A model generated the notes under the pieces. It searched no databases and was not told where the DNA came from. It saw nothing but the letters and a program-made list of their open reading frames with translations. This document shows positions 1 through 8,643 of a DNA stretch of 64,000 bases, in pieces (the first letter of the stretch is position 1; the number at the start of each line of letters is the position of its first letter). A program made the position numbers and the translations under genes. This stretch comes from Mesorhizobium sangaii (GTDB lineage Bacteria; Pseudomonadota; Alphaproteobacteria; Rhizobiales; Rhizobiaceae): positions 558,001 through 622,000 of the forward strand of contig NZ_JACHEF010000002.1 of assembly GCF_014207355.1 (NCBI RefSeq), given 5' to 3'.

Positions 1-1122
1 GCCATAAACTTTGTCGCCAGTTTGTTATTTCTGTCGGTGCCATTCACAAACGGCTTCTCAAACGCCGCTGCAGCTTATCTCCTGCTGGCTTTCATGTTCG
101 CGATCGTGGTGCTGTTGGCGCTGCTGTCTGGGAGGGATGCCGGAGCACACTTCTTTCTAATTTCCGCCGGACCGGTTCTGCCGCTGCTACTGGGTACCCG
201 GCGGCCGATACTTGTTGCAGCGCTAACATTTGTCGCCATTTCGACGTTCCTGGTGCTTGAATTCACACTACCGACGCTGGTGTTCACCGGGCGTCCTTGG
301 CTTCCGCAAATACGCAATCCGTTTTCCGAGTCGCTGGATATTGGATTCGACGACAGCGTCTTCATCTTGTCGATGTTCGCCCTCGAGGCAGTTTTGGCCT
401 GCACAACGTTCGTTGCCTTCCGCCTGGCGGAGTCGGCCGAAGCATCCCTGCAGCGAGAATACGCTCGGTCTGAACTTCTCCTGCAGAACCTGCTGCCCAA
501 TCCCATAGCAACGCGCCTCAAGGAGCGTCCTGACAGCGTCATTGCGGACAAGTTCGATTCGGTGACCGTTCTTTTCGCAGATGTTGTCGGTTTCACATCA
601 AGCGCAGCGCGCAAACGACCAGAGGAACTGGTGGCATTCCTTGAGCGCATTTTTGGGGAATTCGACCTGTTGGCAGAAAAGCACGGCCTGGAAAAAATCA
701 AAACGATTGGCGACGCTTACATGGTGGCCGGAGGAATGCCGATTCGTGCTGAGGGGCACACAAACTCGGTCGCGAACATGGCTCTGGACATGATCAATGT
801 GGCAGGGCGCCTGACCGTCGAATTCGGCGAGGAAGTCGCAGTTCGCATCGGATTCCACTCCGGGCCCGCTGTCGCAGGTGTCATAGGCCGTCGCAAGCCA
901 TTCTACGATGTTTGGGGAGATACGATTAACGTAGCGGCTCGGATGGAATCCTCCGGCGTGCCCGGGCGTATTCAAATTACACCAGAAGTGAAGCGCGTCT
1001 TGGGAGCAAGCTATACGTTTGAGGAGCGTGGAACGGTCAACGTGAAGGGTAAGGGCCAAATGCCACTTTTCTTCCTCACGGGTAGGTCCATCGACGATCC
1101 CGGCGTCGGAGGAGTTCGATAA
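1..1122 (+). CDS. Class III adenylate cyclase, membrane-anchored (5' end outside window)
   Basis: The reading frame is open from the first base, so the gene starts upstream; a TTG at 22 is probably internal. The visible N-terminal ~140 residues contain several hydrophobic segments (membrane anchor). The last ~190 residues are a class III nucleotide cyclase domain: metal-binding FADVVGFT, the KIKTIGDAYMVAGG strand with the purine-specifying Lys, and DVWGDTINVAARMES with the second specificity residue (Asp) and the transition-state Asn/Arg. These residues favour ATP over GTP, so the likely product is cAMP. A Q/E-rich linker (ASLQREYARSELL) joins membrane and catalytic parts and may form the usual coiled-coil dimer signal helix. 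The input sensed by the membrane part is unknown. Confidence 0.9.
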   Translation, partial: AINFVASLLFLSVPFTNGFSNAAAAYLLLAFMFAIVVLLALLSGRDAGAHFFLISAGPVLPLLLGTRRPILVAALTFVAISTFLVLEFTLPTLVFTGRPWLPQIRNPFSESLDIGFDDSVFILSMFALEAVLACTTFVAFRLAESAEASLQREYARSELLLQNLLPNPIATRLKERPDSVIADKFDSVTVLFADVVGFTSSAARKRPEELVAFLERIFGEFDLLAEKHGLEKIKTIGDAYMVAGGMPIRAEGHTNSVANMALDMINVAGRLTVEFGEEVAVRIGFHSGPAVAGVIGRRKPFYDVWGDTINVAARMESSGVPGRIQITPEVKRVLGASYTFEERGTVNVKGKGQMPLFFLTGRSIDDPGVGGVR

Positions 1123-1166
1123 TGGCCACAGAGCAAGCTACGAATACGACCTAGCATCCGATGCAA

Positions 1167-1191
1167 AAAGCCCGGCGCAAGGCCGGGCTTT
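1167..1191 (-). terminator. Intrinsic terminator after secB
   Basis: GC-rich hairpin with arms AAAGCCCGGC and GCCGGGCTTT around a short loop. Read on the minus strand it is followed by a T run, which fits termination of the leftward secB transcript. It also lies 45 bp after the cyclase stop and may act in both directions. Confidence 0.75.
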
Positions 1192-1215
1192 CAAACGCTA
1201 CCGCAACAGCAGGCC

Positions 1216-1716
1216 TCAGCTCACCTTGACGTTGGACGCGGCCTGGTCCTCGGCCAGCTTCTGCTGGAACATCTGCGCGAAATCGATCGGGTCGAGCATC
1301 AGCGGCGGGAAGCCGCCATTGCGCGTCGCCTCGGCGATGATCTGCCGGGCGAAGGGGAACAGCAGGCGCGGGCATTCGATGAACAGGATCGGCAGCATGT
1401 GTTCCTGCGGGAAGCCGCTGATCGCGAACACGCCGCCATAGATCAGCTCGACATTGAACAGCACTTCCTGGTCGAAGGAGGCCTTGGCGTTCAGCGTCAG
1501 ATTGACGTCGAACTGCTTGTCGGAGAGCGGGTTGGCATTGACGTTGACGTTGATGGCGATGCCGGGCGCTTTGTCGCGGCCACGCAGCGAATTCGGTGCG
1601 CCGGGGCTTTCGAAGGACAGATCCTTCACATACTGCGCCAGAACGTTGAGCGACGGCTGTGCCGCATTGCCGTTTCCGTTGGCTGCGCCGGGCGCCGCGT
1701 CATCTTTGCTTGCCAT
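1216..1716 (-). CDS. secB: Protein-export chaperone SecB
   Basis: The 166-residue product matches the length and sequence of alphaproteobacterial SecB. It has an acidic/Asn-Gly-rich N-terminus, then the conserved core: [11 protein letters not shown] near residue 27, the strand with [16 protein letters not shown], and the region [16 protein letters not shown] followed by [17 protein letters not shown] near residues 115-150. SecB is a cytosolic tetramer that keeps preproteins unfolded and hands them to SecA. It is a single gene with its own terminator downstream. The 190-bp upstream gap to fxsA carries a palindromic repeat at 1813-1861. Confidence 0.97.
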   Translation of the reverse strand: MASKDDAAPGAANGNGNAAQPSLNVLAQYVKDLSFESPGAPNSLRGRDKAPGIAINVNVNANPLSDKQFDVNLTLNAKASFDQEVLFNVELIYGGVFAISGFPQEHMLPILFIECPRLLFPFARQIIAEATRNGGFPPLMLDPIDFAQMFQQKLAEDQAASNVKVS

Positions 1717-1812
1717 AAGCCTTTGTCCTCTTGCCTGGGCAGCATCGCTGACCGAATTGAAATCGGGCGTTCGCTACCATGGTCGTCATGACAAGACAAG
1801 GTTTGCCACCTT

Positions 1813-1861
1813 ATGCATGTCGCCCAAAAGTGCGCAGCGGCTTTGGGACGACGACATGCAT
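1813..1861. repeat. Palindromic intergenic element, ATGCATGTCG family
   Basis: Perfect 10-bp terminal inverted repeats (ATGCATGTCG / CGACATGCAT) enclose 29 bp. A related element with one mismatched end base occurs at 50582-50618. It lies between the divergently spaced ends of secB and fxsA. The form fits the short intergenic palindromes common in rhizobial genomes; function unknown. Confidence 0.7.
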
Positions 1862-1910
1862 CAAAGCAAAATTTCAGGTGCGCTTCAAACGCACCTCGCC
1901 TTGTTCAGGC

Positions 1911-2411
1911 CTACTCGTCCTTGAGGCGGCGCCAGGGAGAGTTGTGGTCCGGTCCGCGCGCATAGTCGTCGCTGCGCGAATAATCGCCATCGTCGAGGTC
2001 GATGGTCTTGTCGCGCTGCCGGCCGCGGAATCCGCCGGTGCTGAAATTGGTGGCCAGCACGACGCGGCCCTTCAACGCCCGCCAGGCGAGGTCCCGCACC
2101 GGCGGCAGGAATAGCAGCAGGCCGATGATGTCGGTGATGAAGCCCGGAATGATCAAAAGGATCGCGGCCAGCACGATCATCGCGCCATGCGCGAGCTGGC
2201 GGCTCGGATCGCGGCCGGCGTCCATCTCGGCCCGGATCCGCGTCATGACGCTGAAACCCTGGTGCCGGAGCAGGAGCGCGCCGGCGATGCTCGACGCCAG
2301 CACCAGGCCGACCGTCGCCAGGGCGCCGACCTGGCGTCCGACAACCACGAAGCCGGCGATTTCCAGCAGCGGCAGCGCGAGGACAAAAAGGGGAAGGAAC
2401 GAAATGCGCAA
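1911..2411 (-). CDS. fxsA: FxsA family membrane protein
   Basis: A 166-residue protein with the FxsA layout: an N-terminal transmembrane segment (FLPLFVLALPLLEIAGFVVVG), a second (TVGLVLASSIAGALLL), and a third hydrophobic hairpin (IVLAAILLIIPGFITDIIGLLL) that contains the family signature IPGFxTDxxG. A hydrophilic, Asp/Arg-rich tail follows. FxsA was named for relief of phage T7 exclusion by the F plasmid when overproduced in E. coli; its normal biochemical role is not known. The gene diverges from the Tim44-like gene across a ~200-bp promoter region. Confidence 0.92.
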   Translation of the reverse strand: MRISFLPLFVLALPLLEIAGFVVVGRQVGALATVGLVLASSIAGALLLRHQGFSVMTRIRAEMDAGRDPSRQLAHGAMIVLAAILLIIPGFITDIIGLLLFLPPVRDLAWRALKGRVVLATNFSTGGFRGRQRDKTIDLDDGDYSRSDDYARGPDHNSPWRRLKDE

Positions 2412-2500
2412 GTCTTGCCAAGCCTTTTCGATCGTTTTGGCCGCTGGCGAGCATTCGCCGCTGGCACTGGGCCTGTTAGATAGGTATGCCTGCCTTTGAT

Positions 2501-2529
2501 TTGAATGATTGCGCCTTGCGTTCTATATG
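2501..2529 (+). promoter_or_regulatory. Candidate promoter for the Tim44-like gene
   Basis: TTGAAT (2501-2506) and TATATG (2524-2529) are separated by 17 bp, a sigma70-like arrangement 80 bp upstream of the Tim44-like start. Inferred from spacing and sequence only. Confidence 0.35.
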
Positions 2530-2610
2530 CTTTGAATGTTGAACGCTATGCGACCGTAGCCCTTGGGGCCGGCGGTCCGGCTACAAGGCAGGGATTGATT
2601 GGCGGAAGAT

Positions 2611-3318
2611 ATGGGATTCTTCGACTTCGGCACGATTTTCTTCCTGATTGCGGCAGTGGTCATCTTTTTCCAGCTGCGCAATGTGCTGGGCCGACGCACC
2701 GGCAGCGAACGGCCGCCCTTCGACCCCTACACGGCGGCCCGCAGCGGCGACAAGGATGCCGCCCAGAAACCCGAAAACGTCGTCTCGCTGCCGCGCAAGC
2801 GCTTGCCGGGCGAGCCTGCGGCCGAGACTTATGCGGCGATCGACGCCTTCGCCAAGCCCGACACCGACCTCAACAAGGGTCTGCGCACGATCAAGGACAA
2901 TGATCCGTCCTTCGAGCCGAAGAGCTTCGTCGACGGCGCCAAGATGGCTTATGAGATGATCGTCATGGCCTATGCCGACGGCGACCGTAAGACGCTGAAG
3001 AACCTGTTGTCGCGCGAGGTCTATGACGGCTTTGTCGCTGCCATCGGCGAGCGCGAGGCCAAGTCGGAAAAGATCCAGTCCTCCTTCGTCGGCATCGACA
3101 AGGCCGACATCGTCTCGGCCGAGATGAAGGGCGGCGAGGCGCATGTCACGTTGCGCATCATCAGCGAGCTGATTTCGGCGACCCGCGACAAGGCCGGCGC
3201 CGTCATCGACGGCGACCCGGAAACCGTTGCCGAGGTAAAGGACGTCTGGACCTTCGCCCGCGACACGCGCTCGCGCGATCCGAACTGGAAGCTCGTCGCC
3301 ACCGAGGAAGAAGACTGA
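2611..3318 (+). CDS. Tim44/TimA family protein
   Basis: The product starts with a single membrane anchor (GTIFFLIAAVVIFFQLRNVLG) followed by a variable linker and, from about residue 90 on, a Tim44-like domain (SFVDGAKMAYEMIVMAYADGD to the C-terminal KDVWTFARDTRSRDPNWKLV). Bacterial Tim44 homologs are inner-membrane proteins related to the mitochondrial import motor subunit; in Caulobacter TimA was linked to the cell envelope. I chose ATG 2611 because GGAAG sits just upstream; a TTG at 2599 would add four residues. It is followed 24 bp later by mltA and then by Smr and XRE genes, a conserved order in Rhizobiales. Confidence 0.9.
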   Translation: MGFFDFGTIFFLIAAVVIFFQLRNVLGRRTGSERPPFDPYTAARSGDKDAAQKPENVVSLPRKRLPGEPAAETYAAIDAFAKPDTDLNKGLRTIKDNDPSFEPKSFVDGAKMAYEMIVMAYADGDRKTLKNLLSREVYDGFVAAIGEREAKSEKIQSSFVGIDKADIVSAEMKGGEAHVTLRIISELISATRDKAGAVIDGDPETVAEVKDVWTFARDTRSRDPNWKLVATEEED

Positions 3319-3342
3319 ATCCGGGACAGTGGCGAGGCTCCG

Positions 3343-4449
3343 GTGTCGCTATCGCCCCTTTTTGTCGGGAAATCCTTCGGCGCCCTGCCCGGCTGGGATG
3401 AGGACGACCATCTCTCCGCCTTCGCGGCGTTTCGCCGCTCAGCCTTCCATGTCCTGACCAAGCCCTACCGCAGCGGTTCGCTTGGCGTCGACTTCAATGC
3501 CTTTGCCGAGGCCTATGCCGAGGCCCGCATCGTTTCGCCGGCGAATCGGGCGCAGGCCCGCGCCTTCTTCGAGCGTCATTTCATCCCGATGACTATCCGC
3601 GCCGAGAATGGCGGCGCCGGCCTCGTCACCGGCTTCTACGAACCGCAAGTCGAGGCCTCGCCGGTGCGAACGGAGCGGTTTTGCGTACCGCTGCTGTCGC
3701 GTCCGGCCGATCTCGTCGATATCGAAGACGCCAATCGGCCGCCTGGCATGGACCCCTACCTCGCCTTTGCTTGCCAGACGCCGCTAGGACCGGTCGAATA
3801 TCCCGACCGCGGCGCCATCGAACGTGGCGCGCTTGACAGCAAGGGGCTGGAAATCGCCTGGCTGGCCGACAAGGTCGATGCCTTCTTCATCCATGTGCAG
3901 GGCGCGGCGAGACTGAACATGTCCGATGGCCGGCTGCGTCGCGTCACCTACGCCGCCAAATCCGGCCAGCGCTTTACCGGGCCTGGCAAGATCCTCAGCG
4001 AAATTGGCGAGATCCCGCTGGAAAAGGTGACGATGCAGTCGATCCGCGCCTGGTTCAAGGCGCATCCGGACCGCGTCGACGAGATCCTTTGGCAAAACCG
4101 CTCCTACATCTTCTTTCGCGAGGCCGATGTCGAGGACGCCGCCCTTGGCCCGATCGCCGCCGCCAAGGTGCCGCTGACGCCGGGCCGATCCATCGCCGTC
4201 GATCGCCTGCTGCACACATTCGGCACGCCGTTCCACATCGATGCGCCGTCGCTGACCGCTTTCGGCGCCAAACCGTTCCGGCGCCTGATGATCGCGCAGG
4301 ACACCGGCTCCGCCATCACCGGGCCGGCGCGCGGCGACCTGTTCGCCGGCTCGGGCGATGCGGCCGGCGAGATCGCCGGCGTGGTGCGCAACGCGGCCGA
4401 TTTTCATGCGCTGATCCCGCGCGCGCTCGTTCCGGGTGCGAATCGATGA
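3343..4449 (+). CDS. mltA: Membrane-bound lytic murein transglycosylase A (MltA domain)
   Basis: The 368-residue protein starts at GTG. It has the MltA fold: the insertion-domain motif GLVTGFYEPQVEAS near residue 89 and, C-terminally, a 3D domain (MIAQDTGSAITGPARGDLFAG, residues ~320-340) whose first Asp is expected to be the catalytic acid. MltA cleaves the MurNAc-GlcNAc bond of peptidoglycan and forms 1,6-anhydro-MurNAc. No clear lipobox or signal peptide is visible at the chosen start, which is odd for a periplasmic enzyme and could mean a start further upstream. The stop overlaps the Smr start by 4 bp (ATGA). Confidence 0.9.
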   Translation: MSLSPLFVGKSFGALPGWDEDDHLSAFAAFRRSAFHVLTKPYRSGSLGVDFNAFAEAYAEARIVSPANRAQARAFFERHFIPMTIRAENGGAGLVTGFYEPQVEASPVRTERFCVPLLSRPADLVDIEDANRPPGMDPYLAFACQTPLGPVEYPDRGAIERGALDSKGLEIAWLADKVDAFFIHVQGAARLNMSDGRLRRVTYAAKSGQRFTGPGKILSEIGEIPLEKVTMQSIRAWFKAHPDRVDEILWQNRSYIFFREADVEDAALGPIAAAKVPLTPGRSIAVDRLLHTFGTPFHIDAPSLTAFGAKPFRRLMIAQDTGSAITGPARGDLFAGSGDAAGEIAGVVRNAADFHALIPRALVPGANR

Positions 4450-4991
4450 CCCGGCGGCTGGACAAACTCAGCGAAGCCAAGCTCAGCGAGGACGACCGGG
4501 TGCTGTGGAACCTGGTGGCGCGCACGGCCAAGCCGCTCGAGGGCAGGATGGCCGTCGATATCCCCGACATCCCCGCCGAGGCCAGGCCAACACCGTCGCA
4601 ACCGGCCCAGCCCGCTGTCAGCCAGGCCGGCACGGCAAGGCCGAAGACCCAGCATGTCGCGCATGCGCTCGACGAACCGACGCTGGACAAACTGTCGAAA
4701 GGGCGACTGCCGATCGAAGGCCGCGTCGATCTGCACGGCCTGACCCAGGACGAGGCCTATTCGCTGCTGTTCTCGTTCCTACACCGGGCGCATGCCGGCG
4801 GCATCCGCTATGTGCTGGTCATCACCGGCAAGGGCTCGTCCTCCGGCGGCGACGGGGTGCTGCGGCGCGCCGTACCCGCCTGGCTGTCGACGCCCGCCTT
4901 CCGGCCGCTGGTCTCCAGCCACGACCACGCCGCCCGCAATCATGGCGGTTCTGGCGCGCTCTACATCCGGCTGCGGCGGCAGCGCGCATGA
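4446..4991 (+). CDS. Smr/MutS2 domain protein (Smr endonuclease-like)
   Basis: ATG 4446 overlaps the mltA stop, implying translational coupling. The ~181-residue product has a low-complexity N-terminal half and a C-terminal Smr domain: VDLHGLTQDEAYSLLFSF, then YVLVITGKGSSSGGDGVLRRAVPAWL, and a GALYIRLRRQ end. The DLHG and TGKG motifs are the expected nuclease/nucleic-acid binding motifs. Stand-alone Smr proteins of this kind are common in proteobacteria (related to YdaL/SmrA/SmrB). Its link to peptidoglycan or to the downstream XRE regulator is known only as conserved gene order. Confidence 0.9.
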   Translation: MTRRLDKLSEAKLSEDDRVLWNLVARTAKPLEGRMAVDIPDIPAEARPTPSQPAQPAVSQAGTARPKTQHVAHALDEPTLDKLSKGRLPIEGRVDLHGLTQDEAYSLLFSFLHRAHAGGIRYVLVITGKGSSSGGDGVLRRAVPAWLSTPAFRPLVSSHDHAARNHGGSGALYIRLRRQRA

Positions 4992-5001
4992 GGATGCGGG
5001 C

Positions 5002-5370
5002 ATGACGCCTTTCGGCGAGAAACTGCGGACGCTCAGAAGCGAGCGCGGCGTCAGCCAGAAGGACATGGCGGCGGCGATCGGTGTCAGTGCCGCCTATCTG
5101 TCGGCGCTGGAGCATGGCAGGCGCGGCGCACCGACCTGGACGCTGATCCAGAAGATCATCGGCTATTTCAACGTCATCTGGGACGATGCCGAGGAACTGG
5201 CGCGGCTGGCCGAAGCCTCGCATCCGCGCGTCAAGCTCGACACGTCGGGCCTCAGTCCCGCCGCCACCGAGCTTGCCAATCTCCTGGCCGAGAACATCGA
5301 GAAACTGGACGAGGCGGAACTTCTCCGCATCACCGCCTCGATCCGCGCGGCACTGGGCCGGCAGCCGTAG
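5002..5370 (+). CDS. XRE-family transcriptional regulator
   Basis: Start ATG 5002 lies 10 bp after the Smr stop. The 122-residue product opens with a typical Cro/C1 helix-turn-helix (KLRTLRSERGVSQKDMAAAI then SAAYLSALEHGRRG) and continues with an alpha-helical C-terminal part (GLSPAATELANLLAENIEKL). It is the third gene of the mltA-Smr-XRE unit; the target genes are not evident. A longer frame from 4792 exists but lies inside the Smr gene and was rejected. Confidence 0.93.
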   Translation: MTPFGEKLRTLRSERGVSQKDMAAAIGVSAAYLSALEHGRRGAPTWTLIQKIIGYFNVIWDDAEELARLAEASHPRVKLDTSGLSPAATELANLLAENIEKLDEAELLRITASIRAALGRQP

Positions 5371-5425
5371 CTACGCGCGCCCGCTGACCTGAAGAGCTGT
5401 CCGCCGGCTGGCCGCCGTGTTGAGA

Positions 5426-5662
5426 TCATTTCTTGCCGGCCGCGCCGCCCTTGTCTCCCCGGCCGCCATTGTCATTGTGGCCTCGACCACCATTTCCACC
5501 GCCCAGGCAGTTCGAGTCGCCATTGCTGCAACAGCGTCCGCCCCACAGGTCGTTGGTCGACGTCTTGGCGCAGCCTGGGATGGTCTGATCGGCCAAAGCG
5601 GATCCGGCCAGGGCCGATACCGCGACGGCGGCGAGAAGGGTATTTCGCAAAAGTGCAGTCAT
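5426..5662 (-). CDS. Small secreted Gly/Asn-rich protein
   Basis: Starting at the second in-frame Met, the ~78-residue product has a Sec signal peptide (LLAAVAVSALAGSALA, cleavage after ALA) and a short mature part with four cysteines (GCAKTSTNDLWGGRCCSNGDSNC) followed by a Gly/Asn/Asp-rich tail. The paired cysteines suggest disulfide bonds in the periplasm. I do not recognise a named family. Low complexity of the tail resembles the two larger Gly-rich proteins at 49.1-50.5 kb, but the cores are not related. Confidence 0.65.
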   Translation of the reverse strand: MTALLRNTLLAAVAVSALAGSALADQTIPGCAKTSTNDLWGGRCCSNGDSNCLGGGNGGRGHNDNGGRGDKGGAAGKK

Positions 5663-5766
5663 CTGAAGTCTCCATGGTTGGTTTCTATCCACGGCTGTGT
5701 GTCGTCGGCCGGGAGGAAATGGTTCATGGAGAGTGCGGAATTGTGGGAAGCGCGAGTGCAGAGCTT

Positions 5767-5835
5767 GATGAGAGCGTCTTTCTCCCCGTCACTATACGGG
5801 GAGAAATGTCCGGCAAGACAATGAGGGGCGGCGCC
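5767..5835. repeat. Partial copy of intergenic element family A
   Basis: About 69 bp with the CTCCCCGT-ACGGGGAG hairpin and the terminal TGAGGGGCGGCGCC motif. Longer two-ended copies are at 19866-20026, 26705-26885 and 32018-32199; this is one half. It fills most of the gap between the small secreted protein and the BTLCP peptidase. Confidence 0.75.
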
Positions 5836-5874
5836 GAGTTTCGGTATCTATCGAAAGCAGCTGAAGAGCCGTCT

Positions 5875-6492
5875 TTACTGAACCGAGCCGACCAGGACCT
5901 GCTGGCCACCGCGGATCGAGACCCAGCGGCCGGTGTTGTCGATCGCCTGCCGCTTGAGGAAGCGGTAGCCGGTCAGGTCCCACGACTTGACCCTGTCGTT
6001 CAGATTGTCGAGCACATAGTCGCCCTTGTCGGTGCGCACCGTCAGCACCGCATGGCCCTCGCCGTCGGGCTTGCGCACGACGGTGATCAGAAGGTCGGCA
6101 AGCGAGATGCCCATGCGCGAAAGCTCGCGCCGCTTCTCCAGCACATAATCCTCGCAGTCGCCGACGCCCTTGTCGGGATAGGCCCAGACTTCGTCCTTGC
6201 CGTAGATTTCCATGTCGCTCATCGGCTTGACGGCGGCGTTGACCCTGGCGGTGACGTTGATCAGCTTGCGCATCAGCCCGTCGGTCATCGCGACCGGCGC
6301 CAGATTGCTCGGGCGGATCGAGCATTCGCCCGGATGGAGCTTGCAGAAATCATAGTGGCCGATCGGCTGCGAGGTGAGGCCCCCGGTCGCCATTGCTCCG
6401 GCCGCCAAAGCCGGTGCCACCCAGCCTCCCGTTGCTGCCAGCCCGGCCGCGACGTACACGCGCAGCCTTCGCGCCATCGATGAGGATATCAT
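5875..6492 (-). CDS. Transglutaminase-like cysteine peptidase (BTLCP family)
   Basis: The 205-residue protein has an N-terminal signal sequence (VYVAAGLAATGGWVAPALA) and the bacterial transglutaminase-like cysteine proteinase core. The predicted catalytic triad is Cys in GVGDCEDYVLEKR, His in GEGHAVLTVRT and Asp in YVLDNLNDRV. LapG, the calcium-dependent periplasmic protease of adhesin retention systems, belongs to this family. No LapD or large adhesin gene is in the window, so a LapG role is only a possibility. It is a monocistronic gene followed by a family A repeat. Confidence 0.92.
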   Translation of the reverse strand: MISSSMARRLRVYVAAGLAATGGWVAPALAAGAMATGGLTSQPIGHYDFCKLHPGECSIRPSNLAPVAMTDGLMRKLINVTARVNAAVKPMSDMEIYGKDEVWAYPDKGVGDCEDYVLEKRRELSRMGISLADLLITVVRKPDGEGHAVLTVRTDKGDYVLDNLNDRVKSWDLTGYRFLKRQAIDNTGRWVSIRGGQQVLVGSVQ

Positions 6493-6691
6493 TGTCCCCG
6501 TCCACCCTTTGTTATTAACGAAAGGTTAAAGGGGATTTACAGTCCGTGTCAATTACGACGACGGGTCGGATTGATGGCATGGTTACCCGAGGGGCAGAAC
6601 AGCGGCACTTGTGCAACAGAATCGGCTGCAACAGATCGGCCGGCCGGCCGCCTTTTGCCAGCCAACTGGCCCGGATTGTCGCTTCGGCAGC

Positions 6692-7969
6692 CTATCGTTT
6701 GGCGACGCGGACCAGCTTCGGCTTCACCGCAACGCGGTTCTGGCGGCCATAGCTGGTGATGAAGTCGACGATGCGCGGCACGATTTCGGAGCGGAAGCGT
6801 GAGCCGTTGAACACGCCGTAGTGGCCGACCGCCGGCTGCATGTAGTGCGCCTTCTTGTCGGCAGGGATGTTGGGGCACAGATCGTGCGCCGCCTTGGTCT
6901 GGCCAAGGCCGGAAATGTCGTCGTTCTCACCTTCGACCGTGAACAGGGCGACGTTGCGAATATCGGACGGATCGATCCTGGTGCCGCGATGCGTCATCTC
7001 GCCCTTGGGCAAGGCATGGCGCACGAAGACCGTGTCGACGGTCTGCAGGTAGAACTCCGCCGTCAGGTCCATCACGGCCAGATACTCGTCGTAGAAATCG
7101 CGGTGCTTCTCGGCATTGTCGCCGTCATGCTTCACCAGGTGCATGAAGAAGTCCTTGTGGGCGATGATGTGGCGGTCGAGATTCATGCTCATGAAGCCGG
7201 ACAGTTGCAGGAAGCCCGGATAGACCTCGCGGCCGAAGCCCGGCACCGGCCACGGCGCCCGCATCACGACATTGTCGCGGAACCAGTCGATGCCCTTTTC
7301 CTCGGCCAGGAGATTGACCGCGGTCGGGTTGCGGCGGGTGTCGATCGGCCCGCCCATCAAGGTCATGGTCGAGGGCACGAAAGGGTCGCCGCGCGTTTCC
7401 ATCAGCGCCACGGCCGCAAGCACCGGCACGGAAGGCTGGCACACCGCCATCACATGGGTGTCGGGGCCGAGCGCGTGCAGCATGTCGATGATGTAGTCGA
7501 TGTAGTCGTCGAGATCGAAACTGCCGTCGGCGAGCGGCACCATGCGGGCGTCGACCCAGTCGGTGATGTGCACGTCGGCATAGGGCAGCATTGCTTCGAC
7601 CGTGCCGCGCAGCAGCGTCGCGTAGTGGCCCGACATCGGCGCTACGATCAACAGCTTCGGGTCCGCCCGGCGCCCGGCGGGCACGGCGCGTTCAAAGCGG
7701 AGGAGATTGCAGAATGGCCGCGACCACACGGTCTTCTCGGTGACTTCGACGCTCTTCCAGTCGACCACCGTCTTGTCGAGGCCGAATATCGGCTTGCCAT
7801 AGCGGCGCGTCGTGCGCTCGAACAGTTCGGCGGTCGCCGCGACCGAACGGCCCCATGATGTGTGCGAAATCGGATTGAGCGGATTGGTGTAGAACATGCG
7901 CACCGCATCGGCATAGAGGCGCGCGGGCTGCATGGCGGCGTGGTTCATTTCATAGAGCTGGTAGAACAT
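6692..7969 (-). CDS. phaZ: Intracellular polyhydroxyalkanoate depolymerase
   Basis: The 425-residue product matches short-chain-length intracellular PHB depolymerases of rhizobia: start MFYQLYEMNHAAMQPARLYA, lipase-box-like CQPSVP near residue 185 with Cys in place of the usual Ser nucleophile, and the C-terminal HYMQPAVGHYGVFNGSRFR with the catalytic His. It hydrolyses carbon-storage granules in the cytosol. No phaA/B/C/R gene is present in the window. The long upstream region contains a TGC-type inverted repeat (8052-8067) that could be a PhaR-type operator. Confidence 0.95.
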   Translation of the reverse strand: MFYQLYEMNHAAMQPARLYADAVRMFYTNPLNPISHTSWGRSVAATAELFERTTRRYGKPIFGLDKTVVDWKSVEVTEKTVWSRPFCNLLRFERAVPAGRRADPKLLIVAPMSGHYATLLRGTVEAMLPYADVHITDWVDARMVPLADGSFDLDDYIDYIIDMLHALGPDTHVMAVCQPSVPVLAAVALMETRGDPFVPSTMTLMGGPIDTRRNPTAVNLLAEEKGIDWFRDNVVMRAPWPVPGFGREVYPGFLQLSGFMSMNLDRHIIAHKDFFMHLVKHDGDNAEKHRDFYDEYLAVMDLTAEFYLQTVDTVFVRHALPKGEMTHRGTRIDPSDIRNVALFTVEGENDDISGLGQTKAAHDLCPNIPADKKAHYMQPAVGHYGVFNGSRFRSEIVPRIVDFITSYGRQNRVAVKPKLVRVAKR

Positions 7970-8051
7970 TGAGAACCCCGCTGCTGCCTGCGACTGAAGG
8001 GACGACGAGCAGCGTCATGCCTTGAATGTCTCGCGGGGAAGTTAACAACTA

Positions 8052-8083
8052 ATTGCTGCGATGCAATACGTCACGTGGCGTGA
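8052..8083 (-). promoter_or_regulatory. Two inverted repeats upstream of phaZ, possible operator
   Basis: ATTGC-N6-GCAAT (8052-8067) is followed 3 bp later by TCACG-N3-CGTGA (8071-8083), about 85-115 bp upstream of the phaZ start. PhaR of Paracoccus and rhizobia binds TGC-rich dyads, so the first repeat is a candidate site; this is an inference. Confidence 0.3.
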
Positions 8084-8194
8084 CTAACACTTCTTTCGTC
8101 CAAAGCCTTGAAAATCCGGCCTGAACGGCGCAGCCGGCTCACTGTGCGGCGCGAAGTGTGTAAGAAATGTGTCTGGCCCTAGTGCCGGACACCC

Positions 8195-8268
8195 GACCAT
8201 GATTCCCGAAAAGTGGATTGCGGTTTTCTCGGACAAACGGAAAACCGTTTTGTCCAGAGATCATGGTC
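8195..8268. repeat. Palindromic intergenic element with GACCATGAT ends
   Basis: Perfect 9-bp ends GACCATGAT / ATCATGGTC enclose nested inverted segments (CGGTTTTC, GGACAAA and their complements). The whole 74 bp can fold into one long hairpin. It occupies the 300-bp gap between phaZ and the rlpA-like gene, where no gene is seen. I know this type as a frequent rhizobial intergenic repeat, but only one copy occurs here. Confidence 0.65.
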
Positions 8269-8283
8269 CAGGCAAGGGCAATA

Positions 8284-8643
8284 TCAGACGCGCGCCATGC
8301 AGACGGCGGTGTGGCCGGAACCGATGAAGCCGAGCTGGCCGGCGGCACCCTTCGACAGGTCGAGCACGCGACCCCTGATGAACGGGCCGCGATCGTTGAT
8401 GCGCACGATGACGCTGCGGCCGTTGTTCTGGTTGGTCACCCGAAGCTTGGTGCCGAAAGGCAAGGTACGGTGGGCGGCGGTCAGTGCCGACGGGTTCATG
8501 CGCTCGCCCGATGCGGTTTTGGAGTGCAGGGCGTACCAGGAGGCACGGCCGCACTGGCCGGCGGCGGCTGCCGAAGATGCGCCGGCCATCAGGCCAGCAA
8601 CCAGCGTTACCGCGACAAGCGCGGTCTGTTTTGTAGTATTCAT
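8284..8643 (-). CDS. RlpA-like septal ring lytic transglycosylase family protein
   Basis: From ATG 8643 the product is 119 residues. A signal peptide ([20 protein letters not shown]) precedes a double-psi beta-barrel domain with [40 protein letters not shown] and [20 protein letters not shown]. The conserved Tyr/Asp pattern of RlpA-like enzymes (WY, NDRGPF, DLS) is kept. It lacks a SPOR domain and a lipobox, unlike E. coli RlpA, so septal targeting is not implied. A frame continuing to 8730 adds a non-signal-like extension and was trimmed. Confidence 0.88.
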   Translation of the reverse strand: MNTTKQTALVAVTLVAGLMAGASSAAAAGQCGRASWYALHSKTASGERMNPSALTAAHRTLPFGTKLRVTNQNNGRSVIVRINDRGPFIRGRVLDLSKGAAGQLGFIGSGHTAVCMARV

